Shown: positions 1 through 10,832 of the stretch, in pieces
How the letters are laid out: every line of letters begins with the position of its first letter
How positions within the stretch are numbered: position 1 is the stretch's first letter
Assembly: GCA_008638015.1 (NCBI GenBank)
Contig: VTPD01000007.1
Location: forward strand, 1-45,246
Length of the DNA: 45,246 nucleotides
From: Pelagibacteraceae bacterium
GTDB taxonomy: Bacteria > Pseudomonadota > Alphaproteobacteria > Pelagibacterales > Pelagibacteraceae
Direction of reading: 5' to 3'
Program-made: the position numbers and the translations under genes
Notes under the pieces: generated by a model
Told to the model about the DNA's origin: nothing
The model's database searches: none
The model's input: only the letters and a program-made list of their open reading frames with translations

Positions 1-179
1 GTTAGTCCTACTGATAAATTTTCTGATCTTTCAGATTGTTCAACCTCATTGTTTCTAACAGTAATACTTTCTGAAAAATTATTTGAAACAACCACCTCGC
101 AATCAGTAGCGCCAAGTTTTTTTGCAAGTTCCAAACAGTAATCTGAAATATCCTGGAAAAAATGTTTTTCTTTAAGCAT
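1..179 (-). CDS. pmbA: PmbA/TldE metalloprotease-family protein, N-terminal part (runs off the left edge)
   Basis: The first 59 codons are visible, beginning MLKEKHFFQD; the rest lies beyond the window. The opening helix, the stretch LAKKLGATDCEV and the following strand with RNNEVEQSE match the N-terminus of the PmbA/TldE family. TldD and TldE form a heteromeric zinc-dependent protease that trims unfolded or modified peptides; TldE is the partner without the metal site. The tldD partner is in this window at 2446-3858, which supports the call. The ATG overlaps the end of ubiA by 8 bases, so the two are probably co-transcribed. The call rests on a short fragment plus context. Confidence 0.75.
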   Translation of the reverse strand, partial: MLKEKHFFQDISDYCLELAKKLGATDCEVVVSNNFSESITVRNNEVEQSERSENLSVGL

Positions 180-1029
180 TATTTTTTATAAGTAAAAGTA
201 AGATAAATATCGATAATCCATAATATGTGTTTAATGTAAATAATTGCGAGTAATTTAACTTATTTTTTTGATGACAATTAATAACTTGATACAAGAGAAT
301 CGCTCCTGCACCTAGTGAAAATACATAGGTCAATAAATTAGCATTTAAGAGGCTAAGAACTATTAGTATAAGCGCAAAAGACAAAAGATAAACCACAAAT
401 AAAAACGGTTTAATATTTTTTTCAAATTTAATTGATGTTGATTTTATTCCAACCATTAAATCATCTTTGATATCCTGCAATCCATAGATTGTATCGTATC
501 CCAGAGTCCAGAGGACTGCAGAAAAATAAAGAATAAAGGGAAGTATGCTAAATTCATTTTTCATGACTAGCCAACCTAAAATAACACCCCAATTAAAAGT
601 TAGTCCTAAAAATAATTGTGGCCAATAAGTAATTCTTTTCATGAATGGATATAGAAGCACTAGAAATGCGGATCCAAGACCAAAAATAATTGATTTTAGA
701 TTAAACTGAAAAAGAATGATTAAAGAAAAAGAAATTAATATTAGAATTAATATCCAAGCACTAGTTAATGAAATCAAGCCTGTTGCAATTGGGCGATTTT
801 TAGTTCTTGTAATTTTTATATCTATTTTTCTATCAACTATGTCATTGTAAACACAGCCAGCGCTTCTCATTAAAATAGATCCAATCAAAAATAAAATTAA
901 ATATTTAAAAAATACTAGATTATTAGTCGGTTCTGCATTGGCCAGGGCAAGGCCCCAGGCGCATGGCCAAAATAATAAAAATATTCCTATAGGCTTATCT
1001 AGCCTCATTAATCTAATATATTTTTTCAT
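172..1029 (-). CDS. ubiA: 4-hydroxybenzoate polyprenyltransferase UbiA
   Basis: Integral membrane prenyltransferase that attaches the polyprenyl tail to 4-hydroxybenzoate in ubiquinone synthesis. The 285 residues are of normal family length and mostly hydrophobic, with about eight to nine membrane spans. The first Mg-diphosphate motif is seen as NDIVDRKID (N62, D63, D66), the second as YDTIYGLQDIKDD (about 178-190, with D179, D186 and D190). The N-terminus RLDKPIGIFLLFWP is typical of the bacterial UbiA branch rather than the heme-O branch; the latter is separately present as ctaB. It lies downstream of a haloacid dehalogenase-like gene (9-base gap) and overlaps pmbA. Ubiquinone made here feeds the bc1 complex encoded at 33802-36430. 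Confidence 0.95.
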   Translation of the reverse strand: MKKYIRLMRLDKPIGIFLLFWPCAWGLALANAEPTNNLVFFKYLILFLIGSILMRSAGCVYNDIVDRKIDIKITRTKNRPIATGLISLTSAWILILILISFSLIILFQFNLKSIIFGLGSAFLVLLYPFMKRITYWPQLFLGLTFNWGVILGWLVMKNEFSILPFILYFSAVLWTLGYDTIYGLQDIKDDLMVGIKSTSIKFEKNIKPFLFVVYLLSFALILIVLSLLNANLLTYVFSLGAGAILLYQVINCHQKNKLNYSQLFTLNTYYGLSIFILLLLIKNNA

Positions 1030-1038
1030 TAATTTTTT

Positions 1039-1713
1039 TTATATAAATTTATTTAATTCATATAAATTTTTAAATGTAGCTTTTGGATAATAATCTAAAT
1101 TATCAAAAATTTTATTTGCCCTATTAACCCAGATAGATTGAAATCCATACAATCCTGATCCAACTACATCCCAGCTATTGGAGCTTAAAAAACAAACCTG
1201 GCTAGGTTTGCATTTGAATCGATCTGTAACTAATTTATAAACTTTCGGATCTGGTTTATAAATTTTTATTTTCTCTATTGAAATTATAGAGTCAAAAAGA
1301 TTTTCAATATTTGCGTTATTCACTAAATGTTTAAGTAATGAAGGAGTTCCATTGGATAAAATACATGTTTTAATTTTTTTTCTTTTTAGCTCTTGCAGAG
1401 TTTGTTTAAGCTCAGGATAAACACTTAAATTTTTATACAAACTTAATAATTCTTTTTGATATTTTGTATTAATATTATGAATTTTCATTGAATAATTAAG
1501 AGAATCTTTTGTAATTTTCCAAAAATCAGCATGTTTCTTCATTAAAGTTCTTAACCAGGTATATTCAAGCTGCGTAGTTCTCCAGGTGTTAGAAAAATCT
1601 AACCATGATTTTCCTATTTTATTTTTAATAGTTTCTGCAGCAGAATTAATATCAAAACACGTGCCATAAGCATCAAATGCGCAAACTTTAATATTAGAAA
1701 ATTTTTTTTTCAT
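1039..1713 (-). CDS. HAD-superfamily hydrolase, L-2-haloacid dehalogenase type (type II)
   Basis: A 224-residue HAD protein close in length and motif order to (S)-2-haloacid dehalogenases such as L-DEX. The nucleophile motif FDAYGT gives D14 and T18. The stretch WRTTQLEYTWLR (about 44-55) carries the arginine (R45) that binds the substrate carboxylate in that family. ILSNG gives S120, KIYKPD gives K153, VY gives Y159, and LSSNSWD gives S177, N179 and D182. All catalytic positions known from L-DEX therefore appear present, so hydrolytic dehalogenation of short 2-haloacids is a reasonable inference. A housekeeping phosphatase-like role is not excluded. It is divergent from rsmE with only 22 bases between the start codons. 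Confidence 0.8.
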   Translation of the reverse strand: MKKKFSNIKVCAFDAYGTCFDINSAAETIKNKIGKSWLDFSNTWRTTQLEYTWLRTLMKKHADFWKITKDSLNYSMKIHNINTKYQKELLSLYKNLSVYPELKQTLQELKRKKIKTCILSNGTPSLLKHLVNNANIENLFDSIISIEKIKIYKPDPKVYKLVTDRFKCKPSQVCFLSSNSWDVVGSGLYGFQSIWVNRANKIFDNLDYYPKATFKNLYELNKFI

Positions 1714-1726
1714 ATATACATATATA
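1711..1726. repeat. Tandem 8-bp repeat CATATATA x2 in the HAD/rsmE divergent gap
   Basis: CATATATA occurs twice head to tail across the start of the HAD gene and the 22-base gap before rsmE. The TATATA cores could serve as -10 elements for either direction. In DNA this AT-rich it could also be chance. Confidence 0.3.
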
Positions 1727-1735
1727 CTTAATTGT

Positions 1736-2449
1736 ATGGAGAAAAAAATTAGAATTTTTTTAAATGAAAATTTAAACGAACAAAGTGAAATTATTCTCAG
1801 TAAGGATCAGTCTCATTATTTATTAAGTGTAATGCGTCTTAAAGTAGGGCAGAAAGTTTTATTTTTTAATGGAAATGACGGTGAGTTTTATGGAATTATA
1901 AATTCGATTGAGAAAAAAAAAACAACAATTAAAATTCTATCAAAAGAAAGAGAAGTGAATGATCAGCAGAAAGTAGTATTAGCTTTCTGTCCTCCAAAAG
2001 GAAATAAGTTAGACTTTTTAATTCAAAAATCTACCGAGATAGGAGTGAAAGAGTTTATTCCGGTTATCTCCGATCACACTATTAATAGAAAAATAAATAT
2101 AGATCGTTTAAATAAAATAATTATAGAGTCTGCGGAGCAATCTAATCAAATACAACTTCCTAATTTACAAAATCCATTAAGTTTTGATAGCTTTGTGAAT
2201 AATTTTTCAAAATCAACAATCTTATTTGCGGATATTAATTCACTTAATAGTTCGCTGGAAGAAATAATAGAAAAAAAACAATCAAATTATATTTTATTCA
2301 TTGGGCCTGAAGGAGATTTTTCGAGTAAGGAGAGAGAGGTGATTTTACAAAACAAAAATTTTAAAAGTTTTTCTTTGGGAAGCACTATTTTACGATCAGA
2401 AACTGCAGCAATTGCAGGACTGGTTTTGGTCAATCATTATTTAAACTAA
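1736..2449 (+). CDS. rsmE: 16S rRNA (uracil-1498-N3)-methyltransferase RsmE
   Basis: SPOUT-class RNA methyltransferase that methylates N3 of U1498 in 16S rRNA. It has 237 residues, the usual length. The N-terminal PUA-like part (about 1-70) includes DQSHYLLSVMRLKVGQ. The C-terminal knot domain shows the family signatures FIGPEGDFSSKERE (about 184-197) and SLGSTILRSETAAIAGL (about 213-229), which bind S-adenosylmethionine. The central KLDFLIQKSTEIGVKEFIP is also typical. It is the only rightward gene among the leftward genes here, and its stop overlaps the end of tldD by 4 bases in convergent orientation. Confidence 0.96.
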   Translation: MEKKIRIFLNENLNEQSEIILSKDQSHYLLSVMRLKVGQKVLFFNGNDGEFYGIINSIEKKKTTIKILSKEREVNDQQKVVLAFCPPKGNKLDFLIQKSTEIGVKEFIPVISDHTINRKINIDRLNKIIIESAEQSNQIQLPNLQNPLSFDSFVNNFSKSTILFADINSLNSSLEEIIEKKQSNYILFIGPEGDFSSKEREVILQNKNFKSFSLGSTILRSETAAIAGLVLVNHYLN

Positions 2450-3858
2450 AGTTGTGTTCCACCAACGGTAATCTCATCTACTAAAATAGATGGTTGTCCA
2501 ACTCCAACTGGCACCCATTGACCATTTTTACCACAAGTTCCAATTCCAGGATCAAGCTGCATGTCATTTCCAACCATAGATACCTTGGTTAAAATATCAG
2601 GTCCATTACCAATTAATGTAGCACCTTTAATAGGTGACCCAATTTTACCATTATTTATTTCGTAAGCTTCTGTGCAAGAAAAAACAAATTTTCCGTTTGT
2701 AATATCTACTTGTCCTCCACCAAATGAAACAGCAAAAATTCCTTTATCAACTGATTTTATCATTTCTTCCTGTGTGTGTTTTCCATTCAACATGAATGTG
2801 TTGGTCATCCTTGGCATAGGCATGCATTCAAAACTTTCTCTTCTTCCGTTACCTGTTGATTTAGTTTTCATTAAACGTGCATTCATTCTGTCTTGCATGT
2901 AATTTTTTAAAATTCCATTTTCAATTAATACAGTTCTTGAAGATGGAGTGCCTTCATCATCGATTGTTAAGGAGCCTCTTCTATTTGCGATAGTTCCATC
3001 ATCGACAACCGTAACATGCTCGCTTGCAACTTTTTCATTCATAAGATTATGAAATGCAGATGTTTTTTTTCTATTAAAGTCTCCTTCCAGTCCATGACCA
3101 ATGGCTTCGTGTAATAAAATCCCTGGCCAGCCTGGTCCCAATACAACTTTCATTTCTCCAGCAGGAGCTGGCTTACTTTCCAAATTAACCATTGCTTGAC
3201 GATAAGCTTCATCACAAATTTTTTTCCAATTATGACTTGCTATATATTCATCATAATTCATTCGTCCGCCAGTTCCATACGATCCTGTTTCTTTTCTTCC
3301 ATTTTTTTCAACCATGACAGAAACATTAAATCTTACTAATGGTCTGATATCTTGAAAGTTTTGATTATTCGATTTAATGATTTCTACTTCTTGATATTCT
3401 CCTGAAATAGATGCCGTAACTTGTTTGATACAAGAATCTTTTTTTCTTAAGTATTCATCTACATCTTTAAGAATAGAAATTTTTTCATTAAAAGGCTTGG
3501 CTTCAATTGGATTGATATCTCCATACATTTTTACATTCGATCTAGATGAGGAGTTATCTATAACGCCATTTTTATTTCTCAAACTTGCTAATAAATTCTT
3601 AGATGCTTCCGTTAAAGATTTTTTAGATATTTCATTAGAGTGAGAGTAGGAAATTACATCTCCCGTTACACCTCTTAGACCGTATCCAATCGATGAGTCG
3701 TAACTTGTGTTTTTAATTTTATTATCATCTAAAACAAAAGACTCACTTTTGCAGTGTTCAAAAAATAACTCACCGTCATCACAGTTTTTAAGGGTTTCCG
3801 AAACTAGTTCTTCTGCCTTTTCTCTAGTGAGGTCAGTATCCGAAAAAAAAGTGTTCAT
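2446..3858 (-). CDS. tldD: Metalloprotease TldD
   Basis: Zinc metalloprotease subunit of the TldD/TldE pair. The 470 residues are of normal length. The HExxxH zinc motif is seen as HEAIGHGLEGD (H250, E251, H255). The downstream NRRGSLTIDDEGTPSSRT and the C-terminal GTCGKNGQWVPVGVGQP are hallmark segments. The family takes part in maturing ribosomally made peptides and in degrading some antitoxins; in a streamlined genome a general peptide-trimming role is likelier. The partner subunit starts at the left edge. It is divergent from coxB across a 100-base gap holding an inverted repeat. Confidence 0.96.
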   Translation of the reverse strand: MNTFFSDTDLTREKAEELVSETLKNCDDGELFFEHCKSESFVLDDNKIKNTSYDSSIGYGLRGVTGDVISYSHSNEISKKSLTEASKNLLASLRNKNGVIDNSSSRSNVKMYGDINPIEAKPFNEKISILKDVDEYLRKKDSCIKQVTASISGEYQEVEIIKSNNQNFQDIRPLVRFNVSVMVEKNGRKETGSYGTGGRMNYDEYIASHNWKKICDEAYRQAMVNLESKPAPAGEMKVVLGPGWPGILLHEAIGHGLEGDFNRKKTSAFHNLMNEKVASEHVTVVDDGTIANRRGSLTIDDEGTPSSRTVLIENGILKNYMQDRMNARLMKTKSTGNGRRESFECMPMPRMTNTFMLNGKHTQEEMIKSVDKGIFAVSFGGGQVDITNGKFVFSCTEAYEINNGKIGSPIKGATLIGNGPDILTKVSMVGNDMQLDPGIGTCGKNGQWVPVGVGQPSILVDEITVGGTQL

Positions 3859-3895
3859 TATCGCTATAATTTTTTTAATTTTAAGTTATCCTTGT

Positions 3896-3914
3896 ACACT
3901 TTTTGTCAAAGTGT
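3896..3914. promoter_or_regulatory. Perfect inverted repeat in the tldD/coxB divergent gap, possible operator
   Basis: ACACTTT and AAAGTGT form perfect 7-base arms around a 5-base centre (TTGTC). It sits between two divergent start codons, so it is not a terminator. A weak sigma70-like pair for coxB overlaps its right side: TTGTCA at 3903-3908 and TAGAGT at 3927-3932, spacing 18. That placement would suit a repressor or activator site for the oxidase operon. No regulator can be named. Confidence 0.4.
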
Positions 3915-3958
3915 CGCAAAGTTAACTAGAGTAAGTTTTGTTATAAGATCGATATTTT

Positions 3959-6393
<2,435 letters not shown>

Positions 6394-6416
6394 CCAGAAA
6401 GGTTTCGTGAAAGAAA

Positions 6417-7325
6417 ATGACTGATGCATCCATTACATCGGTGAAAGCTTCTACGAATATATTGAAGAGTTTTTTTGAGCTAATGAAACCAAGGGTAATG
6501 TCTTTGGTTATTTTTACTGCCTTGGTAGGAATTGTCATTGCACCAATAAAACCTAATTTTCTAGATGCGGCCATATCTTTATTTTTTGTAGCTTTGGGAG
6601 CGGGAGCATCTGGTGCATTAAATATGTGGTATGACGCTGAAATTGATGGAATTATGTCTAGGACTTGTCTTCGACCTATTCCATTAGGAAAAGTGAAAAA
6701 TCAGCACGCGCTTATCTTTGGAGTTATTTTATCCTTTGTTTCAGTTGCAGGTTTATATTTTTTTTCCAATTTTTTATCTGCTCTTATTTTGGCAATTACA
6801 ATTTTATTTTATATTTTTATTTATACTATTTGGCTTAAAAGAAGCACCCCACAGAATATTGTGATTGGTGGAGCTGCAGGATCCTTTCCTCCCGTCATAG
6901 GTTGGACTATTTCTTCTAATTCAATTTCAGTAGAGCCTATTATTCTATTTTTAATAATTTTTTTATGGACCCCATCTCATTTTTGGGCACTAAGCCTCTA
7001 TAAGAATGAAGACTATAAAAAAGCAAAAATTCCAATGTTGTCAGTTGTAAGTGGTGAAGCTGTAACGAAAAAAAATATTTTATTTTATTCTGTTATTCTC
7101 TGGCCATTTACATTGGCGCCTTATTTTCTTGGGTTTGCAAGTTATTCAAATTTACTTTTTTCATCTTTATTTGGTTTTTTTTATATTTATTTATCTTTTC
7201 AATTATTAATTACAAAAGAGAAATCTTCATCCCATCGCATTGCTAGAAATATTTTTATTTATTCTATTTTTTATTTATTTTTTATTTTCTCAACTATTTT
7301 AATTGATAATTATTTTTTTCTATAA
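6417..7325 (+). CDS. ctaB: Protoheme IX farnesyltransferase (heme O synthase)
   Basis: Attaches a farnesyl group to heme B, giving heme O, the precursor of the heme A used by coxA. It has 302 residues and about seven to nine membrane spans. The allylic diphosphate site is NMWYDAEIDGIMSRTCLRP (about 75-93); LWTPSHFWALSLYKNEDY (about 182-199) is the second conserved segment. The following KIPMLSVVSG is also typical. The start ATG lies 23 bases after coxA. Heme A synthase (ctaA) is not in this window. Farnesyl diphosphate links this gene to the isoprenoid genes ispH and ispE. Confidence 0.96.
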   Translation: MTDASITSVKASTNILKSFFELMKPRVMSLVIFTALVGIVIAPIKPNFLDAAISLFFVALGAGASGALNMWYDAEIDGIMSRTCLRPIPLGKVKNQHALIFGVILSFVSVAGLYFFSNFLSALILAITILFYIFIYTIWLKRSTPQNIVIGGAAGSFPPVIGWTISSNSISVEPIILFLIIFLWTPSHFWALSLYKNEDYKKAKIPMLSVVSGEAVTKKNILFYSVILWPFTLAPYFLGFASYSNLLFSSLFGFFYIYLSFQLLITKEKSSSHRIARNIFIYSIFYLFFIFSTILIDNYFFL

Positions 7326-7328
7326 TTT

Positions 7329-7445
7329 ATGAAGCTTAAAAATAAAAATAAATTAGTTGCTTGGATACTGGTAGGTTTTATGGCCTTCTTTTTTTTCTAT
7401 ACTATTTATAATATTACCGGTGGAATTTTTGATAGACCTTTATGA
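7329..7445 (+). CDS. CoxF-like small membrane protein of the oxidase operon (38 aa)
   Basis: A 38-codon gene begins MKLKNKNKLV, has one hydrophobic span rich in Phe (about 9-28) and ends GGIFDRPL. It starts 4 bases after ctaB and its stop overlaps the ctaG start as ATGA, the usual sign of translational coupling. Small one-span proteins ending in an RPL-type tail occupy this slot in many alphaproteobacterial oxidase operons and are often labelled CoxF. The role is thought to be in oxidase assembly but is poorly defined. The call rests on position, topology and the C-terminal motif, not on a strong domain match. Confidence 0.75.
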   Translation: MKLKNKNKLVAWILVGFMAFFFFYTIYNITGGIFDRPL

Positions 7446-7981
7446 TCGCTGCAAAATATAAAATTTTACATCCAAAGTATTTAGTTTTGATTTTTTTTAT
7501 TATGCTAGGATTGTCCTTTGCTTCTGTTCCTTTGTATGATCTTTTTTGTAGAGTGACAGGATTTGGAGGAACACCGCAAGTAACTAAAAAACTGCCAACG
7601 ATTGTAGCAAACCAATTAGTTACTATGCGATTTGATGCAAATGCAGCTGGAAATTTACCAGTTCGCTTCCAGGTAAAAAATAATAAAATTGATTTAAGAC
7701 CAGGTGAAATCAAAAATGTCATTTTTCAAGTTAGTAATGAAGTTAATCAAGATTTAAAAGTTGTAGCTACTTTTAATGTAACGCCTGATTCGGTAGGAAA
7801 ATATTTTAATAAATTAGAATGTTTTTGTTTTGAGCAACAAAAATTAGCTGGAAATGAAGTAAAAGAACTTGCCGTTTCTTACTATATTGACCCTGCGATA
7901 GTTAAGGACCCAGCGACCAAAAACGTCAAAGATATAACTTTATCTTATACATTATTTGAAGTAGATAAGTTTCGAAATTAA
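7442..7981 (+). CDS. ctaG: Cytochrome c oxidase assembly protein CtaG/Cox11
   Basis: Membrane-anchored copper chaperone that delivers Cu to the CuB site of subunit I. Its 179 residues are normal length. One N-terminal span (about 12-30) is followed by the conserved PLYDLFCRVTGFGGTPQ and a periplasmic immunoglobulin-like domain. The copper-binding CFCF motif is present (C127, C129) inside KLECFCFEQQKLAGNE. It overlaps the CoxF-like gene by 4 bases and ends 2 bases before coxC. Confidence 0.96.
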   Translation: MIAAKYKILHPKYLVLIFFIMLGLSFASVPLYDLFCRVTGFGGTPQVTKKLPTIVANQLVTMRFDANAAGNLPVRFQVKNNKIDLRPGEIKNVIFQVSNEVNQDLKVVATFNVTPDSVGKYFNKLECFCFEQQKLAGNEVKELAVSYYIDPAIVKDPATKNVKDITLSYTLFEVDKFRN

Positions 7982-7983
7982 TT

Positions 7984-8775
7984 ATGTCAGCAGCTGAAAA
8001 AAAACACGATTACCATTTAGTTGATCCAAGTCCTTGGCCAATTTTTTGTTCTTTCGCCTCATTAATTTTATGCATTGGAGCGGTCTACTATTTTTCTACC
8101 AAAAGCCTTTGGTTGATGATTATTGGATTGGCAGTGCTTACGTATGGAGCCTTCATGTGGTTCAGAGAAGTTGTAATTGAAGCTCATGAAAAAGGAGATC
8201 ACACTCCAGTAGTTCAAATTAGTCATCGGTATGGAATGGTTTTATTTATCGCATCAGAAGTGATGTTTTTTGTTGCATGGTTTTGGGCCTATTTTGATGC
8301 AAGTTTATTTCCAGACCAAATCATTGGAGGAATTTGGCCACCAAAAGGAATTCAGACATTAGATCCTTGGCATATACCTTTGATTAATACTTTAATTTTA
8401 CTTTTGTCAGGAACGACCGTGACCTGGGCTCATCATGCATTACTTGAAAACGATAGAAAAAGTTTAATTCAAGGCTTGGTCTTGACCGTCATCCTTGGTG
8501 CAATCTTCACAATGTTTCAAGCGTATGAATATATGGCAGCAACATTTAAGTTAAGTACGGGCATTTATGGATCTACTTTTTACATGGCGACAGGCTTTCA
8601 TGGCTTCCACGTTTTAATTGGAACTATATTTCTTGCTGTGTGTTTATTTAGAGCTAGAAAAGGTCATTATACCCCTGATCATCATTTTGGCTTTGAAGCT
8701 GCAGCTTGGTACTGGCATTTTGTCGATGTAGTTTGGCTATTTTTATTTGCTGCTATTTATATTTGGGGCAGTTAA
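7984..8775 (+). CDS. coxC: Cytochrome c oxidase subunit III
   Basis: Third core subunit of the aa3 oxidase, with seven predicted spans and 263 residues. Conserved features include HDYHLVDPSPWPI at the N-terminus, the segment FIASEVMFFVAWFWAYF (about 89-105), SGTTVTWAHHALLE, and FYMATGFHGFHVLIGT with the family HGxHV pattern. The C-terminal AAWYWHFVDVVWLFLF is diagnostic. It stabilises subunit I and is not itself redox active. Confidence 0.97.
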   Translation: MSAAEKKHDYHLVDPSPWPIFCSFASLILCIGAVYYFSTKSLWLMIIGLAVLTYGAFMWFREVVIEAHEKGDHTPVVQISHRYGMVLFIASEVMFFVAWFWAYFDASLFPDQIIGGIWPPKGIQTLDPWHIPLINTLILLLSGTTVTWAHHALLENDRKSLIQGLVLTVILGAIFTMFQAYEYMAATFKLSTGIYGSTFYMATGFHGFHVLIGTIFLAVCLFRARKGHYTPDHHFGFEAAAWYWHFVDVVWLFLFAAIYIWGS

Positions 8776-8781
8776 TTTTTT

Positions 8782-9441
8782 TTGAAAAAAATAATATTTA
8801 CCAGTTTTAGTTTTCTCATCATCATTTTATTATTTAGCCTGGGAACTTGGCAGTTAATAAGATTAAATTGGAAACAACAACTTATCGAAGATATTTCTGT
8901 ATCTATTAACAAGCCAGCATTAGAAGTGAGCGACTTGGCTCAAGTAAAAAGTTTTCAAAATATAAAGTTATCAGGTGATTTATTTAAAAAAAATTATTTT
9001 ATCTATCAATTAAATGAAAAAGGAAAATATGGATTTAATTTAATTTCATTGATGAAAGTCAATGAAAATTATTCTGTTCTAATTCAAAGAGGATGGGTCA
9101 ATTCGATTAAAGATGAATATAAATTTAATTTGAATAATGAACAATATAAGCTTTCTGGCAGGGTAGAAAATATTAAGCCCAAAGGTTTTTTTACTCCAAA
9201 TAACGATACAAATTTAGAATTTAAGTATTATATTGATGTAGGGTTATTAGAGACTATTAATAAAGTAAAAATTTATCCATTTATTCTTATTCAGACATCT
9301 AAAGACGGACAATTTGAGAATATTAAAAATTTACAAAATTTAAACATTACAAATAATCATTTACAATATGCTATTACTTGGTTTGTTTTGGGATTTTGTA
9401 TATTAATCGCTTTTTGCTTTTATAGAAAAAAATATAAATAA
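8782..9441 (+). CDS. SURF1-family oxidase assembly protein (TTG start)
   Basis: SURF1 proteins help insert heme a into subunit I. The 219-residue product has two membrane spans at the ends, around 5-22 and 196-214. Conserved residues are LGTWQLIRLNWKQQLI after the first span, IQRGWVNS in the middle, and NNHLQYAITWFVLG before the last span. No ATG is available: the frame opens with TTG at 8782, 6 bases after the coxC stop. This could keep expression below that of the structural subunits, though that is inference. Confidence 0.92.
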   Translation: MKKIIFTSFSFLIIILLFSLGTWQLIRLNWKQQLIEDISVSINKPALEVSDLAQVKSFQNIKLSGDLFKKNYFIYQLNEKGKYGFNLISLMKVNENYSVLIQRGWVNSIKDEYKFNLNNEQYKLSGRVENIKPKGFFTPNNDTNLEFKYYIDVGLLETINKVKIYPFILIQTSKDGQFENIKNLQNLNITNNHLQYAITWFVLGFCILIAFCFYRKKYK

Positions 9442-9443
9442 TT

Positions 9444-10832
9444 ATGCAGTATTACAGTACCAGAAATAAAAAAGATAAATTTACTTTTGAGCAAGTTTTT
9501 TTAAATGCCCTTGCAGCAGATGGTGGCTTGTATATTCCCGAGTCTATTCCAGTTTGGAGTCAAGAGACAATAGAAAATATGAAAGACCTTTCATTTCAAG
9601 AATTGTCATTTGAAATTTTTAAAGTTTTTACAGGAAGCACATTCGAAAATGAAGAGTTAGCTTCTATTATTAATCATTCTTATTCAACTTTTAAAATACA
9701 AGAGGTGGTCAAATCTAAAGTTGTAGATGGCATTAGTTGTGTTGAATTATTTCATGGTCCTACATTGGCTTTTAAAGATGTGGCCATGCAAGTATTGGGC
9801 AATATGTATCAAAACTTATTAAGTAAAAGTAAAAATAAAATGAATTTAGTAACAGCTACATCAGGAGATACAGGCGCTGCTGCTATTGATGCTTTAAAAA
9901 GTAAACCTTATTTAAATATTTTTGTCCTTCATCCAGAACATAAGGTTTCGGAAACGCAAAGAAGACTAATGACAAGTGTTGCAGACTCAAATGTTTTTAA
10001 TATTGCAATTCAGGGTACCTTTGATGATTGTCAGTACCTAGTCAAAGAAATGTTTAATGATAAAGAATTTAGAAATAAAATTCAAATGTCAGGAGTTAAC
10101 TCTATTAACTGGGCAAGAATTGTAGCTCAAATAGTTTATTACTTTTATATCTATTTAAAACAATCAGTTTTTAAAAGAATGATTGTGTCCGTTCCAACAG
10201 GTAATTTTGGAGATGTTTATGCTGGTTATGTTGCAAAAAAAATGGGTCTACCTATAGAAAAACTAATTATTGCCAGCAATCATAATAACTTACTTGAAAA
10301 CTGTATTGCCACAGGACTATACAAGCCATCAACAGTGAAACCCTCGATTTCTCCAAGTATGGATATTCAAGTTGCGAGTAATTTTGAAAGGATTGTGTTT
10401 GATATATGTGAACACAATGATTTAAGAGTTAAGCAATTAATGCAAGATCTTAAAGAAAAAAAACAATTTCAATTAAGTGATATAGAATTAAGTAATTTAC
10501 AAAAATATTTTTTAGCTTGCAGTGTTTCAGAAGAAGAGACAAAGAATACTATTGCAGAGCTACACAGGGCATTTGATGTTATTTTAGATCCACATTCTGC
10601 TATTGGATTTTACGCACTTAAAAAGCTGGTTTCATTCGACAATAACTATTCATACTTTTGCTTAGAAACAGCGCATCCTTGCAAATTCCCCGATGCTATA
10701 CATGATGCGATACAAATGGATCCTCCAGTTCCAAATTTTGTAAAAGAGATTTTCGCAAAGAAAGAGAAATTCGTGGTTTTAAAAAATGATTTAGATAGCT
10801 TAAAAAAATATATTATTTTAAAAGCTAGTTAG
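9444..10832 (+). CDS. thrC: Threonine synthase
   Basis: PLP enzyme converting O-phosphohomoserine to threonine. The 462 residues match the longer class of bacterial and fungal threonine synthases. The N-terminus YYSTRNKKDKFTFEQVFLNA and GGLYIPE are typical, the PLP lysine is K111 in GPTLAFKDVAMQ, and TATSGDTGAAAIDAL and SVPTGNFGDVYAGY form the cofactor and phosphate sites. It begins 2 bases after surf1 and so continues the oxidase operon. The homoserine kinase thrB lies just downstream on the opposite strand. It overlaps the rnhA stop by 8 bases. Confidence 0.97.
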   Translation: MQYYSTRNKKDKFTFEQVFLNALAADGGLYIPESIPVWSQETIENMKDLSFQELSFEIFKVFTGSTFENEELASIINHSYSTFKIQEVVKSKVVDGISCVELFHGPTLAFKDVAMQVLGNMYQNLLSKSKNKMNLVTATSGDTGAAAIDALKSKPYLNIFVLHPEHKVSETQRRLMTSVADSNVFNIAIQGTFDDCQYLVKEMFNDKEFRNKIQMSGVNSINWARIVAQIVYYFYIYLKQSVFKRMIVSVPTGNFGDVYAGYVAKKMGLPIEKLIIASNHNNLLENCIATGLYKPSTVKPSISPSMDIQVASNFERIVFDICEHNDLRVKQLMQDLKEKKQFQLSDIELSNLQKYFLACSVSEEETKNTIAELHRAFDVILDPHSAIGFYALKKLVSFDNNYSYFCLETAHPCKFPDAIHDAIQMDPPVPNFVKEIFAKKEKFVVLKNDLDSLKKYIILKAS

